64,000 bases of DNA from the NCBI RefSeq assembly GCF_004803475.1, contig NZ_SRKY01000001.1, positions 124,001-188,000 on the forward strand. The letters run 5' to 3'. Made by a program: the position numbers and the translations under genes. The notes beneath the pieces were generated by a model. The model saw only the letters and a list, made by a program, of their open reading frames with translations. It was not told where the DNA came from and made no database searches. Shown piece after piece: positions 1 through 8,001 of the stretch. Within the stretch, counting starts at the first letter, position 1. Each line of letters opens with the position of its first letter. This DNA comes from Aliishimia ponticola (GTDB lineage Bacteria; Pseudomonadota; Alphaproteobacteria; Rhodobacterales; Rhodobacteraceae).

Positions 1-618
1 CACCTCGACCACCGCGCGCCCATCCAGCCCGGCCTTCTGGGCAAAATGCAAGCCTTCGGACAGGCCCTGCACCAGACCTGCGATACAGATCTGATTGACC
101 ATCTTGGTCAACTGCCCCGCGCCGCTCTCGCCCAAGCGTTTGCACAGTTTGGAATAGGCGTCGATCATCGGTGCGGCCCGGTCATAGACCTCGGCATCGC
201 CGCCGCACATGACCACAAGCTGTCCATTCTCGGCCCCCGCCTGACCGCCAGAGACCGGCGCATCCACGAAACCGACGCCCGCCGCCTTTGCGACGTCGTA
301 AAGCTCTGCCGTGACCTTGGCCGACACCGTCGTGTGATCGACAAAGACGCTGCCCTTGTCCATGCCTGCAAGCGCGCCATCCGGGCCCGTGCAAACGGCG
401 CGCAGATCATCGTCATTGCCGACGCAGGCCATCACGAATTCCGCGCCTTCGGCTGCCGCGCGCGGCGTTGCCGCTGCCGTGCCGCCATGCTCCTTGACCC
501 ATGCCTCTGCCTTGGCCTGTGTCCGGTTATACACCGTCACCTCATGCCCGGCCTTTGCCAGATACCCCGCCATCGGGTAGCCCATGACCCCCAATCCCAG
601 AAACGCAACTTTCGCCAT
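1..618 (-). CDS. NAD(P)-dependent beta-hydroxyacid dehydrogenase (3-hydroxyisobutyrate dehydrogenase family), 3' part cut off
   Basis: The first 206 codons are present and the C-terminus lies beyond the window. The N-terminus has a Rossmann nucleotide loop, GLGVMG at residues 8-13, followed by NRT at 31-33, which often accompanies NADP(H) preference. The substrate signature DAPVSGG at 119-125 and the family catalytic lysine (K172 in TKMVNQ) with N175 are intact. The family oxidises or reduces short beta-hydroxyacids such as 3-hydroxyisobutyrate, tartronate semialdehyde or 2-hydroxymethylglutarate; the substrate cannot be read from sequence. There are two adjacent ATGs, at 621 and 618. I chose 618 because of its spacing from a GAGGAGAGG ribosome-binding site. 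The gene is divergent from the molybdoenzyme at 759. Confidence 0.85.
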   Translation of the reverse strand, partial: MAKVAFLGLGVMGYPMAGYLAKAGHEVTVYNRTQAKAEAWVKEHGGTAAATPRAAAEGAEFVMACVGNDDDLRAVCTGPDGALAGMDKGSVFVDHTTVSAKVTAELYDVAKAAGVGFVDAPVSGGQAGAENGQLVVMCGGDAEVYDRAAPMIDAYSKLCKRLGESGAGQLTKMVNQICIAGLVQGLSEGLHFAQKAGLDGRAVVEV

Positions 619-758
619 CATCCTCTCCTCGGTCCGATATTCGCGCAGCGCCGTGTTCTGCGGCCAGTGCCGCCACGGTTCGTGCGCCACTATGAAGCCC
701 GCGCGGCGAAGTCGAAAGGGGCAATGACAACGCCTGGCCGCTATGCCACGGTGCGCCC

Positions 759-3062
759 ATGACACGGCAACTGACATCGAACCACTGGGGGCTTGGGCTG
801 GTCCGGACGCAAGGCGGCCGCATCACCGACATCGCGCCGCATCCTGCCGACCCGTCCCCGTCTGCGCTGAACGACAACATGGCGGCCAGCCTTGGCGGGC
901 GCGCCCGCGTGCTGCGCCCGGCAGTGCGCAAGGGCTGGCTGGAGGGGCGGCGCGGCACGCGCGGCGAAGATCCGTTCGTGGAACTCGACTGGTCCGAGAT
1001 GCTCGACCTGATCGCCGGCGACCTCACCCGTGTACGCAAGGATCACGGCAATGAGGCGATTTTCGCGGGAAGCTATGGATGGGGCAGTGCGGGGCGGTTT
1101 CACCACGCGCAAAGCCAGCTCAAACGCTTCCTGAATTCGGTGGGCGGGTTTGTCGGGTCCGACGGGAATTACAGCTATAACGCCGCGCTGGTGACGATGC
1201 CGCATATACTGGGCGGCGGGTTCCGGCAGCATCTGGCAGAGGCGACGCGCTGGCCGGTCATCGCCCGGCACACGGATCTGATCGTGGCGTTTGGCGGGCT
1301 GGCGCTGCGCAACATGCAAATCTGCGACGGTGGCAACGCGATTCACCGCATTCCGCAAGCGCTGAAAGACTGCGCGGCGCGGGGTGTCCGCTGTGTAAAT
1401 CTCAGCCCGTTTCGCGGCGATATGGCCGATGACATGAACGCCGAGTGGCTGGCACCGCGCCCCGGATCGGATGTGGCGGTGATGCTGGCGCTTGCGCATA
1501 CGCTGCTGGTCGAAGGGCTGCACGACAGGGCATTTCTGGACCGCTACACAACCGGGTTCGACCGGGTGGAGGCCTATTTGACCGGGGCCGATGACGGGCA
1601 GCCCAAATCGGCCGAATGGGCGGGCGCGATTTCCGGCCTCGACCCGGACCGCCTGCGCCGTCTTGCGCGGCAGATGGCCGGGGGCCGCACGCTCATCACC
1701 TGCGCGGCTGGCCTGCAACGCGCCGATTGGGGGGAGCAGCCGCTTTTCGCAGTGGTCACGCTGGCGGCGATGCTGGGGCAAATCGGACTGCCCGGCGGCG
1801 GCTATACGGTGGGATACGCGGTCAACGGCCATGTCGGGGCGATTACGCGGCCGGTCCCGTGGGGGGCGCTGCCACAGGGCACCAATCCGATTGCCGAACA
1901 AATCCCGGTGGCGATGATCGCAGAAATGCTGCTGAACCCCGGCGGGGCCTACCGGGCCGAAGGGCGGGACCGCATCTTCCCCGATACGCGGCTGCTGTGG
2001 TGGGCGGGCGGCAACCCGTTCCACCACCATCAGGATCTCAACCGCTTGCGGCGGGCGTTCCAGTACCCCGAAACCGTCATCGTGAACGAGATCAACTGGA
2101 CGGCCACCGCGCGCCATGCCGATATCGTTCTGCCTGTCGCCGCCGCGACAGAGCGGGAGGATTTCGGCGCGGGCAAAACCGACAATGTACTGGTGCCGAT
2201 GCCCCGTCTGGTGCCGCCACCGGGGCAGGCGCGCACCGAGTATGAGATTTATACCGATCTGGCGGACCGGCTTGGCACGCGCGACGCCTTCACCGAAGGG
2301 CTGGACACGGAGGGCTGGCTGCGCCGCCTCTGGGCGCAAACGCAAAGCGCGGCAGAGCGCCGGGGCCTTCACCTGCCGGAGTGGGAGGAGTTCCGCACGG
2401 GCGATATCGTCGTGCTGCCCGATCCCGCGCCGGATCAGGTCTTTCTGGCCGACTACCGCGCCGATCCGGTCGCCGATAAACGCGCGACGCCCAGCGGCAA
2501 GATCGAGCTCTTTTCGCAGGTCGTCGCCGATTGCGCGGCACCCGATTGCCCCGGCCATGCGGTCTGGCGCGAAACGCGCGATCGGCAGGCCGGGCTGGCA
2601 GAGCGCTACCCGCTGGCGCTGCTTTCGGGGCAACCGGCGACGCGGCTGCACAGCCAGTTTGACAATGGCGATCTGAGCCGCTCGCAGAAAGTGGCGGGGC
2701 GCGAACCTGTTCTGATCCACCCCGAGGACGCGCGTGATCGCGGCATTGCCGATGGCGATGTGGTGGAGCTGTTCAATGACCGGGGGCGCTGCCTAGCGGG
2801 CGCGCGGCTGACACCGGATATCGCGCGCGGCTGCGTCTTCCTGTGGACCGGGGCCTGGTACGATCCCGATTTCGACGCGCCGCACGCGCGGGACCGCCAC
2901 GGCAATCCAAATGTCCTGACCCATGACCTGCGCACCAGCACCTTCAGCCAAAGCCCCGCCGCCCATTCCGCGCAAGTCGATGCCGCCCGCTGGACCGGAC
3001 CGGTGCCGCCGATCACCGTCTTCGATCCGCCCATCTTCGCACCGCGAGTTGACGGAACGTAA
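759..3062 (+). CDS. Molybdopterin-dependent oxidoreductase, BisC / DMSO-reductase family
   Basis: This 767-residue single-subunit molybdoenzyme resembles biotin sulfoxide, TMAO and DMSO reductases. The N-terminus lacks the cysteine cluster of formate dehydrogenase or nitrate reductase types, as expected for this branch. GSYGWGSAGRFHHAQ at about 104-118 matches the family motif holding the serine ligand of molybdenum (probably S110). The C-terminal half keeps the cofactor-binding blocks, for example the segment around SGQPATRLHSQF. There is no Tat signal at the start MTRQLTSNHW, so a cytoplasmic BisC-like role (sulfoxide or N-oxide reduction) is likelier than periplasmic respiration. No clear ribosome-binding site precedes the ATG. 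The substrate is unknown. A nitronate monooxygenase follows 72 bp downstream on the same strand. Confidence 0.88.
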   Translation: MTRQLTSNHWGLGLVRTQGGRITDIAPHPADPSPSALNDNMAASLGGRARVLRPAVRKGWLEGRRGTRGEDPFVELDWSEMLDLIAGDLTRVRKDHGNEAIFAGSYGWGSAGRFHHAQSQLKRFLNSVGGFVGSDGNYSYNAALVTMPHILGGGFRQHLAEATRWPVIARHTDLIVAFGGLALRNMQICDGGNAIHRIPQALKDCAARGVRCVNLSPFRGDMADDMNAEWLAPRPGSDVAVMLALAHTLLVEGLHDRAFLDRYTTGFDRVEAYLTGADDGQPKSAEWAGAISGLDPDRLRRLARQMAGGRTLITCAAGLQRADWGEQPLFAVVTLAAMLGQIGLPGGGYTVGYAVNGHVGAITRPVPWGALPQGTNPIAEQIPVAMIAEMLLNPGGAYRAEGRDRIFPDTRLLWWAGGNPFHHHQDLNRLRRAFQYPETVIVNEINWTATARHADIVLPVAAATEREDFGAGKTDNVLVPMPRLVPPPGQARTEYEIYTDLADRLGTRDAFTEGLDTEGWLRRLWAQTQSAAERRGLHLPEWEEFRTGDIVVLPDPAPDQVFLADYRADPVADKRATPSGKIELFSQVVADCAAPDCPGHAVWRETRDRQAGLAERYPLALLSGQPATRLHSQFDNGDLSRSQKVAGREPVLIHPEDARDRGIADGDVVELFNDRGRCLAGARLTPDIARGCVFLWTGAWYDPDFDAPHARDRHGNPNVLTHDLRTSTFSQSPAAHSAQVDAARWTGPVPPITVFDPPIFAPRVDGT

Positions 3063-3134
3063 CCACACCAGATACTTGCAGGCGCTTTGCGGCAGACACA
3101 TGATCTCCCCGACATGTCCAAGGGAGGGACCACC

Positions 3135-4127
3135 ATGACGCCACAAGAGTTGACCTCGAAATTGCGTATCCCCGTGATCGGCAGCCCGCTGTTCATCGTA
3201 TCGGGGCCGGAACTCGTCATCGCCCAGTGCAAGGCGGGAATTGTCGGCTCTTTCCCGGCGCTGAACGCGCGTCCCCAGGCGCTGCTGGACGAGTGGCTGG
3301 ACCGGATCACCACCGAACTGGCCGACTATGACGCCAAGAACCCGGATCGGCCTTCTGCGCCTTTCGCGGTGAACCAGATCGTACACAAGACCAATGACCG
3401 GCTGATGGCGGATGTGGACCTTTGCGTGAAATACAAAGTGCCACTGGTCATTACGTCGCTGGGCGCGGTGCCCGACGTGAACGACGCGATCCATTCCTAT
3501 GGCGGCACGGTCATGCATGACGTGATCAATCGCCGGTTTTCGGAAAAGGCGCTGGAAAAGGGCGCCGACGGGCTGATTGCGGTCTGCACCGGGGCGGGCG
3601 GCCATGCGGGGGAATTGTCGCCCTTCGCGCTTGTTCAGGAGATCCGCAGCTTCTTTGACGGCCCGCTGGCGCTGTCCGGGTCCATCGCGACGGGGGGCGC
3701 AATCCTCGCGGCGCAGGCGATGGGGGCCGATTTCGCCTATATGGGGTCTGCCTTCATCGCAGCTGATGAAGCGAACGCCGTCGATCCCTATAAGGACGCC
3801 ATCGTGCAATATGGCGCGGAAGATATCGTCTATACCAACCTGATTACCGGCGTGCATGGCAACTATCTTGCGCCCTCCCTCGAAGCCGCGGGGCTGGACC
3901 CGAAAAACCTGCCGGAAGCCGATCCCAGCAAGATGAGCTTTGGCTCCGACCGGGATGAGAAGAAGAAAGCATGGCGGGATATCTGGGGATGCGGGCAGGG
4001 GATCGGGGCGGTCGACAGCCGGATGCCGGTCGAGGCCTATGTGTCCCGGCTTGAGGATGAGTATCACGCCGCGCTTGCCCGTGCCGGGGACCGCGCGCAG
4101 ATGCTGATCCCGCGCAACAACGCCTGA
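3135..4127 (+). CDS. Nitronate monooxygenase (2-nitropropane dioxygenase family)
   Basis: A 330-residue FMN TIM-barrel protein. It has the family's GAGGHAGE motif at 153-160, with a histidine (H157) in the position of the catalytic base of bacterial nitronate monooxygenases. SGSIATGGAILAAQAMGAD at about 181-199 and YMGSAF at 202-207 form the FMN-phosphate region. The family oxidatively denitrifies alkyl nitronates such as propionate-3-nitronate; other members act as enoyl reductases, so the substrate is not certain. The start at 3135 was chosen over an upstream in-frame ATG because AGGGAGGG lies 6 bp before it. It may be co-transcribed with the molybdoenzyme. Confidence 0.88.
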   Translation: MTPQELTSKLRIPVIGSPLFIVSGPELVIAQCKAGIVGSFPALNARPQALLDEWLDRITTELADYDAKNPDRPSAPFAVNQIVHKTNDRLMADVDLCVKYKVPLVITSLGAVPDVNDAIHSYGGTVMHDVINRRFSEKALEKGADGLIAVCTGAGGHAGELSPFALVQEIRSFFDGPLALSGSIATGGAILAAQAMGADFAYMGSAFIAADEANAVDPYKDAIVQYGAEDIVYTNLITGVHGNYLAPSLEAAGLDPKNLPEADPSKMSFGSDRDEKKKAWRDIWGCGQGIGAVDSRMPVEAYVSRLEDEYHAALARAGDRAQMLIPRNNA

Positions 4128-4151
4128 CACCACAGATTTCAACAAGATAGC

Positions 4152-4177
4152 GCGGCCAGCCCTCGGGTTTTGGCCGC
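4152..4177. terminator. Stem-loop after nitronate monooxygenase
   Basis: GCGGCCA at 4152-4158 pairs exactly with TGGCCGC at 4171-4177 around a 12-nt loop. No clear U-tract follows, so termination is inferred from position between two operons. It overlaps the most upstream possible start of the arsenic gene (4170), which favours the later start at 4260. Confidence 0.35.
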
Positions 4178-4238
4178 CACCAGATACACGGGCGCGCCGG
4201 GGCAGGGTGCGCCCGTTATTTTGCTTGTCCCATGCTTC

Positions 4239-4260
4239 TATTTCACATATTCGAGAAATA
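4239..4260. promoter_or_regulatory. Candidate ArsR operator
   Basis: TATTTC (4239-4244) and GAAATA (4255-4260) form an exact inverted repeat separated by 10 bp in an AT-rich patch. The repeat ends on the start codon of the ArsR-ArsC gene. ArsR-family repressors bind AT-rich imperfect palindromes overlapping their own promoters, so this is the likely autoregulatory site. The assignment is by position and symmetry only. Confidence 0.5.
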
Positions 4261-5105
4261 TGGAAATTGAAGTCTCGAATCGTCTGTCTATCCTTGGCCA
4301 CCCGACGCGGTTGGCGATCTTTCGGCTGCTTGTGCGGCGCTATCCCCACCGGATGCCGGCGGGGGAAATCGCGTCCGTTCTGGGGCTGAAGGCCAGCACC
4401 CTGTCGAGCTATCTGTCGACACTGATGCAATCGGGGCTGGTCACGCAAAAACGCGTGGGCACTTCGCTGCGTTACTCAACTGACATGATCGAGGTCTACG
4501 ACACTTTCGACTACCTGTTCCGAGACTGCTGTCGCGGCCGGGCCGATCTGTGCCCGCCCGTCATGCAGACGTTGCTAACTGGAGATGATCCAATGACCGA
4601 TACCGCCTTGAAGGTTCTGTTTATCTGCACGGGAAATTCCGCCCGGTCGCTTTTCGCCGAAGCGATCCTGCGCAAAGAGGGCGGCGACCGGTTCGACGTC
4701 TATTCCGCGGGTGTCCGGCCCGGCGACGCGCCCAATCCCTTCGCGCTCGAATTGCTGGAAAGCAAGGGCTATGACGTCAGTCCGCTGCGCTCCAAGTCGA
4801 TCGAAGAATATCAGGGCGATGGCGCGCCGGTCTTCGATTTCGTCTTTACCGTCTGCGATCAGGCCGCGAACGAGGAATGCCCGGCATGGCCCGGCCAGCC
4901 GATCAGCGGCCATTGGGGTGTGCCCGATCCGGTCAAGGCGGAAGGCACCGACGCGCAAAAGATGCTCGCCTTCCAGCAGGCCTATGGTTTGCTGCGCAAC
5001 AGAATTCTCGCCTTTTCCGCCCTGTCGCTGGCAGAGCTTGACCGTATGTCGCTGCAAAAAGCCGTGGACGACATCGCCTTCATCGGAGCCGAAGAAAACG
5101 CATGA
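4260..5105 (+). CDS. ArsR-type repressor fused to LMW-phosphatase-type arsenate reductase (ArsC)
   Basis: One frame of 281 residues encodes two domains. Residues 1-100 are an ArsR winged helix ([14 protein letters not shown], then the recognition region [17 protein letters not shown]). It ends in [12 protein letters not shown], whose C90, C91 and C98 resemble the As(III)-binding cysteines of one ArsR class. Residues 113-281 are an arsenate reductase with the C-X5-R loop CTGNSAR (C123-R129) and the general-acid motif VPDPV. The protein would sense arsenite and reduce arsenate. An internal ATG at 4593 preceded by GGAG could also yield free ArsC. The last 4 bp overlap the GAPDH start (ATGA). A start at 4170 is possible but would pass through a stem-loop. 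Confidence 0.88.
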   Translation: MEIEVSNRLSILGHPTRLAIFRLLVRRYPHRMPAGEIASVLGLKASTLSSYLSTLMQSGLVTQKRVGTSLRYSTDMIEVYDTFDYLFRDCCRGRADLCPPVMQTLLTGDDPMTDTALKVLFICTGNSARSLFAEAILRKEGGDRFDVYSAGVRPGDAPNPFALELLESKGYDVSPLRSKSIEEYQGDGAPVFDFVFTVCDQAANEECPAWPGQPISGHWGVPDPVKAEGTDAQKMLAFQQAYGLLRNRILAFSALSLAELDRMSLQKAVDDIAFIGAEENA

Positions 5106-6100
5106 CGGTTTTTGCTGTAAACGGGATGGGGCGGATCGGAAAACTCGCGATCCGTCCGCTGTTGGAACAGGGCGCGACCATCGCGTGGATCAATGACGCG
5201 GTGGGCGATCCCGAGATGCATGCGCATCTGCTGGAATTCGACACGGTGCATGGACGCTGGGAGGCCGACTTCGCGCATGATGCCGACGCGATCACGATCA
5301 ACGGCACGCGCATTCCGTTCGTCGGCACGCGCAATCTGGCGGATCTGCCGTTGGACGGCGTCGATGTGGTGATCGACTGCACCGGCGTGTTCAAGACAGA
5401 GGCCAAGCTGGCCCCGTATTTCGAAGCCGGGGTCAGGAAGGTCGTGGTCTCCGCGCCGGTAAAGGATGGCGAGACCGCGAATATCGTGATGGGCGTGAAC
5501 GAAGACAGCTATGATCCGGCCGAGCACAGCATCGTCACGGCGGCCAGTTGTACGACGAATTGCCTTGCCCCGGTGGTCAAGGTGATCCACGAAACCTTCG
5601 GGATCAGGCACGGGTCGATCACGACGATCCATGACGTGACCAACACGCAAACCATCGTGGATCGTCCGGCCAAGGATTTGCGGCGCGCGCGCTCTGCGCT
5701 CAATTCGCTGATCCCGACCACCACCGGATCGGCCACCGCGATCACGCTGATCTATCCCGAACTCAAGGGGCGTTTGAACGGCCATGCGGTACGTGTGCCG
5801 CTGCTGAATGCCTCGATCACCGATTGCGTCTTCGAGGTCGAGCGCGCCACCACTGTCGAAGAGGTCAACGCCGCTCTCGAAGCCGCGTCCCAGGGCCCGC
5901 TGCACGGCATTCTGGGCTATGAAACCCGCCCGCTTGTATCCGCCGATTACACCAATGACACCCGGTCCGGCATTGTGGATGCGCCCTCGACCATGGTGAT
6001 CAATGGCACGCAGGTAAAGCTGTATGTCTGGTACGACAATGAAATGGGCTATGCGCATCGTCTGGTCGATGTGGCCCAAATGGTCGCGCGCAGCCTCTAG
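5102..6100 (+). CDS. gap: ArsJ-associated glyceraldehyde-3-phosphate dehydrogenase
   Basis: A 332-residue GAPDH with the nucleotide loop NGMGRIG at 7-13 and the active-site signature [10 protein letters not shown] at 148-157 (nucleophile C150). It sits between the ArsR-ArsC fusion, which it overlaps by ATGA, and arsJ. GAPDH genes in this position use arsenate in place of phosphate to make the unstable 1-arseno-3-phosphoglycerate, which ArsJ exports. It is therefore more likely a detoxification enzyme than the housekeeping glycolytic copy. The role is inferred from context, since GAPDH sequence alone does not separate the two functions. Confidence 0.9.
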   Translation: MTVFAVNGMGRIGKLAIRPLLEQGATIAWINDAVGDPEMHAHLLEFDTVHGRWEADFAHDADAITINGTRIPFVGTRNLADLPLDGVDVVIDCTGVFKTEAKLAPYFEAGVRKVVVSAPVKDGETANIVMGVNEDSYDPAEHSIVTAASCTTNCLAPVVKVIHETFGIRHGSITTIHDVTNTQTIVDRPAKDLRRARSALNSLIPTTTGSATAITLIYPELKGRLNGHAVRVPLLNASITDCVFEVERATTVEEVNAALEAASQGPLHGILGYETRPLVSADYTNDTRSGIVDAPSTMVINGTQVKLYVWYDNEMGYAHRLVDVAQMVARSL

Positions 6101-6151
6101 CGAGGCGGCCCGCCCGCGCGCCGACACCCCGACCCAGTCAGGAGAGTTCAG

Positions 6152-7417
6152 ATGAGCCGCCCCACAGGCATGTCCGCCTATATCGCCGTCACCGCTGCCT
6201 ATTGGGCGTTCATGCTGACCGATGGCGCGCTGCGGATGCTGGTGCTGCTGCACTTCCACGAAGAAGGCTTCAGCCCCGTGCAGTTGGCCTATCTCTTTGT
6301 GCTTTACGAGATCGCGGGCATGGTCACGAACCTTGCCGCCGGGTGGATCGCTGCGCGCTTTGGGCTGACATCGACGCTTTACGCGGGGCTGAGCCTTCAG
6401 ATCGTCGCGCTGCTGGCGCTTACGCAGCTTGATCCGGGCTGGACGCTGACCGCCTCTGTCATCTTTGTGATGTTGGTTCAGGGTCTGAGCGGGGTCGCCA
6501 AGGATCTGGCCAAGATGTCTTCCAAATCGGCGGTAAAGCTTCTTGCCCCGGCCGAAGGGGACGGGCTGTTTCGCTGGGTCGCGGTGCTGACCGGGTCAAA
6601 GAACGCGGTCAAGGGCGTAGGGTTCCTGCTGGGCGCGGCATTGCTGGCCGGGGTCGGATTCATCTGGGCGGTGCTGGGCATGGCGGCGGTGCTGGCGGTG
6701 ATCCTTGTCGCGGTCATGGCCTTCATGCCGCCGGGGCTGCCACGTGGCCGAAAAGGCGCGAAGTTCACCGAGGTCTTTTCAAAATCCGCCAACGTCAACT
6801 GGCTATCGGCGGCGCGGGTGTTCCTGTTCGGGGCGCGCGATGTCTGGTTCGTCGTCGGTATCCCGATCTATTTCTACGCGGTCCTGTCAGACGGCAGCGC
6901 GGCCGGCAACCGCACCGCGTTCTTCACGATTGGCAGCTTCATGGCGGTTTGGACGATCCTGTACGGGGCCGTGCAGGCCAACGCGCCACGGATGCTGCGC
7001 GCGAAGGAGCGCGGCTTGGCCGATCTCATCTCCGCGGCGCAGGTCTGGGCGCTGATGCTGAGCGTCATCCCCGCAGTGCTGGCCGGAGCAGTATTCCTGA
7101 CGCCGCAGCCCGCCCCGTGGCTGACCGCGCTGCTGATTGCCGGGCTTCTGGGCTTTGGCGCGCTTTTTGCCGTGAACTCTGCGCTGCATTCCTATCTGAT
7201 CCTCGCCTTTACCCGGTCGGAACGGGTGACAATGGATGTCGGCTTTTACTATATGGCGAATGCTGGCGGGCGGCTTGTGGGCACGGTCCTGTCCGGCGCG
7301 GCCTATCAGACCGGCGGACTTGGCCTGTGCCTTGCCGTAGCGGCGCTGTTGGTCGCATTGAGCGCGCTCGTCGCGCGCCGCTTGTCACCAGAGCCGGAGT
7401 CCCCGGCGGCGGCCTGA
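6152..7417 (+). CDS. arsJ: Organoarsenical efflux MFS transporter ArsJ
   Basis: A 421-residue inner-membrane protein with about 12 hydrophobic segments. It matches ArsJ-family features: the start AYWAFMLTDGALRMLVLLHF, the segment GLSGVAKDLAKMSSKSAVK at about 112-130, and the block around ARDVWFVVGIPIYFY. ArsJ exports 1-arseno-3-phosphoglycerate produced by the neighbouring GAPDH, giving arsenate resistance without an arsenite pump. A good ribosome-binding site (AGGAGAG) precedes the ATG. It lies 51 bp after gap and closes the operon. No arsB or acr3 gene is in the window. Confidence 0.9.
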   Translation: MSRPTGMSAYIAVTAAYWAFMLTDGALRMLVLLHFHEEGFSPVQLAYLFVLYEIAGMVTNLAAGWIAARFGLTSTLYAGLSLQIVALLALTQLDPGWTLTASVIFVMLVQGLSGVAKDLAKMSSKSAVKLLAPAEGDGLFRWVAVLTGSKNAVKGVGFLLGAALLAGVGFIWAVLGMAAVLAVILVAVMAFMPPGLPRGRKGAKFTEVFSKSANVNWLSAARVFLFGARDVWFVVGIPIYFYAVLSDGSAAGNRTAFFTIGSFMAVWTILYGAVQANAPRMLRAKERGLADLISAAQVWALMLSVIPAVLAGAVFLTPQPAPWLTALLIAGLLGFGALFAVNSALHSYLILAFTRSERVTMDVGFYYMANAGGRLVGTVLSGAAYQTGGLGLCLAVAALLVALSALVARRLSPEPESPAAA

Positions 7418-7457
7418 CGCAGCGCATCTCGGCAGTTTGGCGCGGTTTGTTATCATA

Positions 7458-7486
7458 TTGGCATCCTTTGCAACTATGCTTATGGG
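7458..7486 (+). promoter_or_regulatory. Possible housekeeping promoter for the iorAB-like pair
   Basis: TTGGCA (7458-7463) and TATGGG (7481-7486) are 17 bp apart in an unusually AT-rich stretch 52 bp before the small-subunit start. This is a weak match to a sigma-70-type promoter, and the only one evident in the 120-bp gap. Confidence 0.3.
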
Positions 7487-7537
7487 CGCTTTTGCCTATT
7501 TTGTGCTCAAACGCGCTAGCGAAGGAGCAAGCCTGCC

Positions 7538-7999
7538 ATGAAACTGACGGTCGACGGCGTAACGCATGAGGTGGATGTCGAGGATGACATGCCCTTGCTG
7601 TGGGTCCTGCGGGACGAATTGGGGATCACCGGGGTGAAATATGGCTGCGGCGTCGCGCAATGCGGGGCCTGCACAATCCATCTGGACGGAACGGCCGTGC
7701 GGTCTTGTCAGACATGGGCCGCCGATGCTGAAGGGGCCGAGATTACGACGATCCAGGGGCTTGGAACACCAGACAACCTGCATGCGGTCCAAGCGGCCTG
7801 GGTCGAACATCAGGTCGCGCAATGCGGCTATTGCCAGTCGGGGCAGATCATGCAGGCCGCGGCGCTGCTGGCGGACAACCCGTCGCCATCCGATCAGGAT
7901 ATCGACGCCGCAATGGGCGGAAACCTGTGCCGCTGCGGTACCTATCCCCGCATTCGCGCCGCGGTGAAAACAGCCGCCGCTAACCTGAAGGGGGCCTGA
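7538..7999 (+). CDS. 2Fe-2S subunit of a xanthine-dehydrogenase-family hydroxylase (isoquinoline 1-oxidoreductase alpha-like)
   Basis: A 153-residue small subunit with the plant-type ferredoxin cluster C37-X4-C42-X2-C45-X11-C57 ([16 protein letters not shown]). The C-terminal second cluster has CGYCQSGQ and CRCGTYPRI. It passes electrons from the molybdenum subunit encoded 2 bp downstream. The pairing with a Tat-bearing large subunit and the lack of a FAD subunit are typical of the IorA/IorB and aldehyde-dehydrogenase branch, in which electrons go to a cytochrome or membrane acceptor. The ribosome-binding site GAAGGAG lies before the ATG. The substrate, an N-heterocycle or aldehyde, is not determined. 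Confidence 0.88.
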   Translation: MKLTVDGVTHEVDVEDDMPLLWVLRDELGITGVKYGCGVAQCGACTIHLDGTAVRSCQTWAADAEGAEITTIQGLGTPDNLHAVQAAWVEHQVAQCGYCQSGQIMQAAALLADNPSPSDQDIDAAMGGNLCRCGTYPRIRAAVKTAAANLKGA

Positions 8000-8001
8000 G
8001 C

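Noticed and set aside
741-2720. A 659-codon open frame on the minus strand opposite the molybdoenzyme
   Set aside because: Shadow of the GC-rich codon pattern. The product is arginine- and histidine-rich with no recognisable domain, and the plus-strand gene has clear molybdoenzyme motifs.
4239-4260. ATTTC and GAAAT arms here as another methylated-amine operator
   Set aside because: The spacer is 10 bp rather than 7, and the site sits on the ArsR-ArsC start, so an ArsR operator is the simpler reading.
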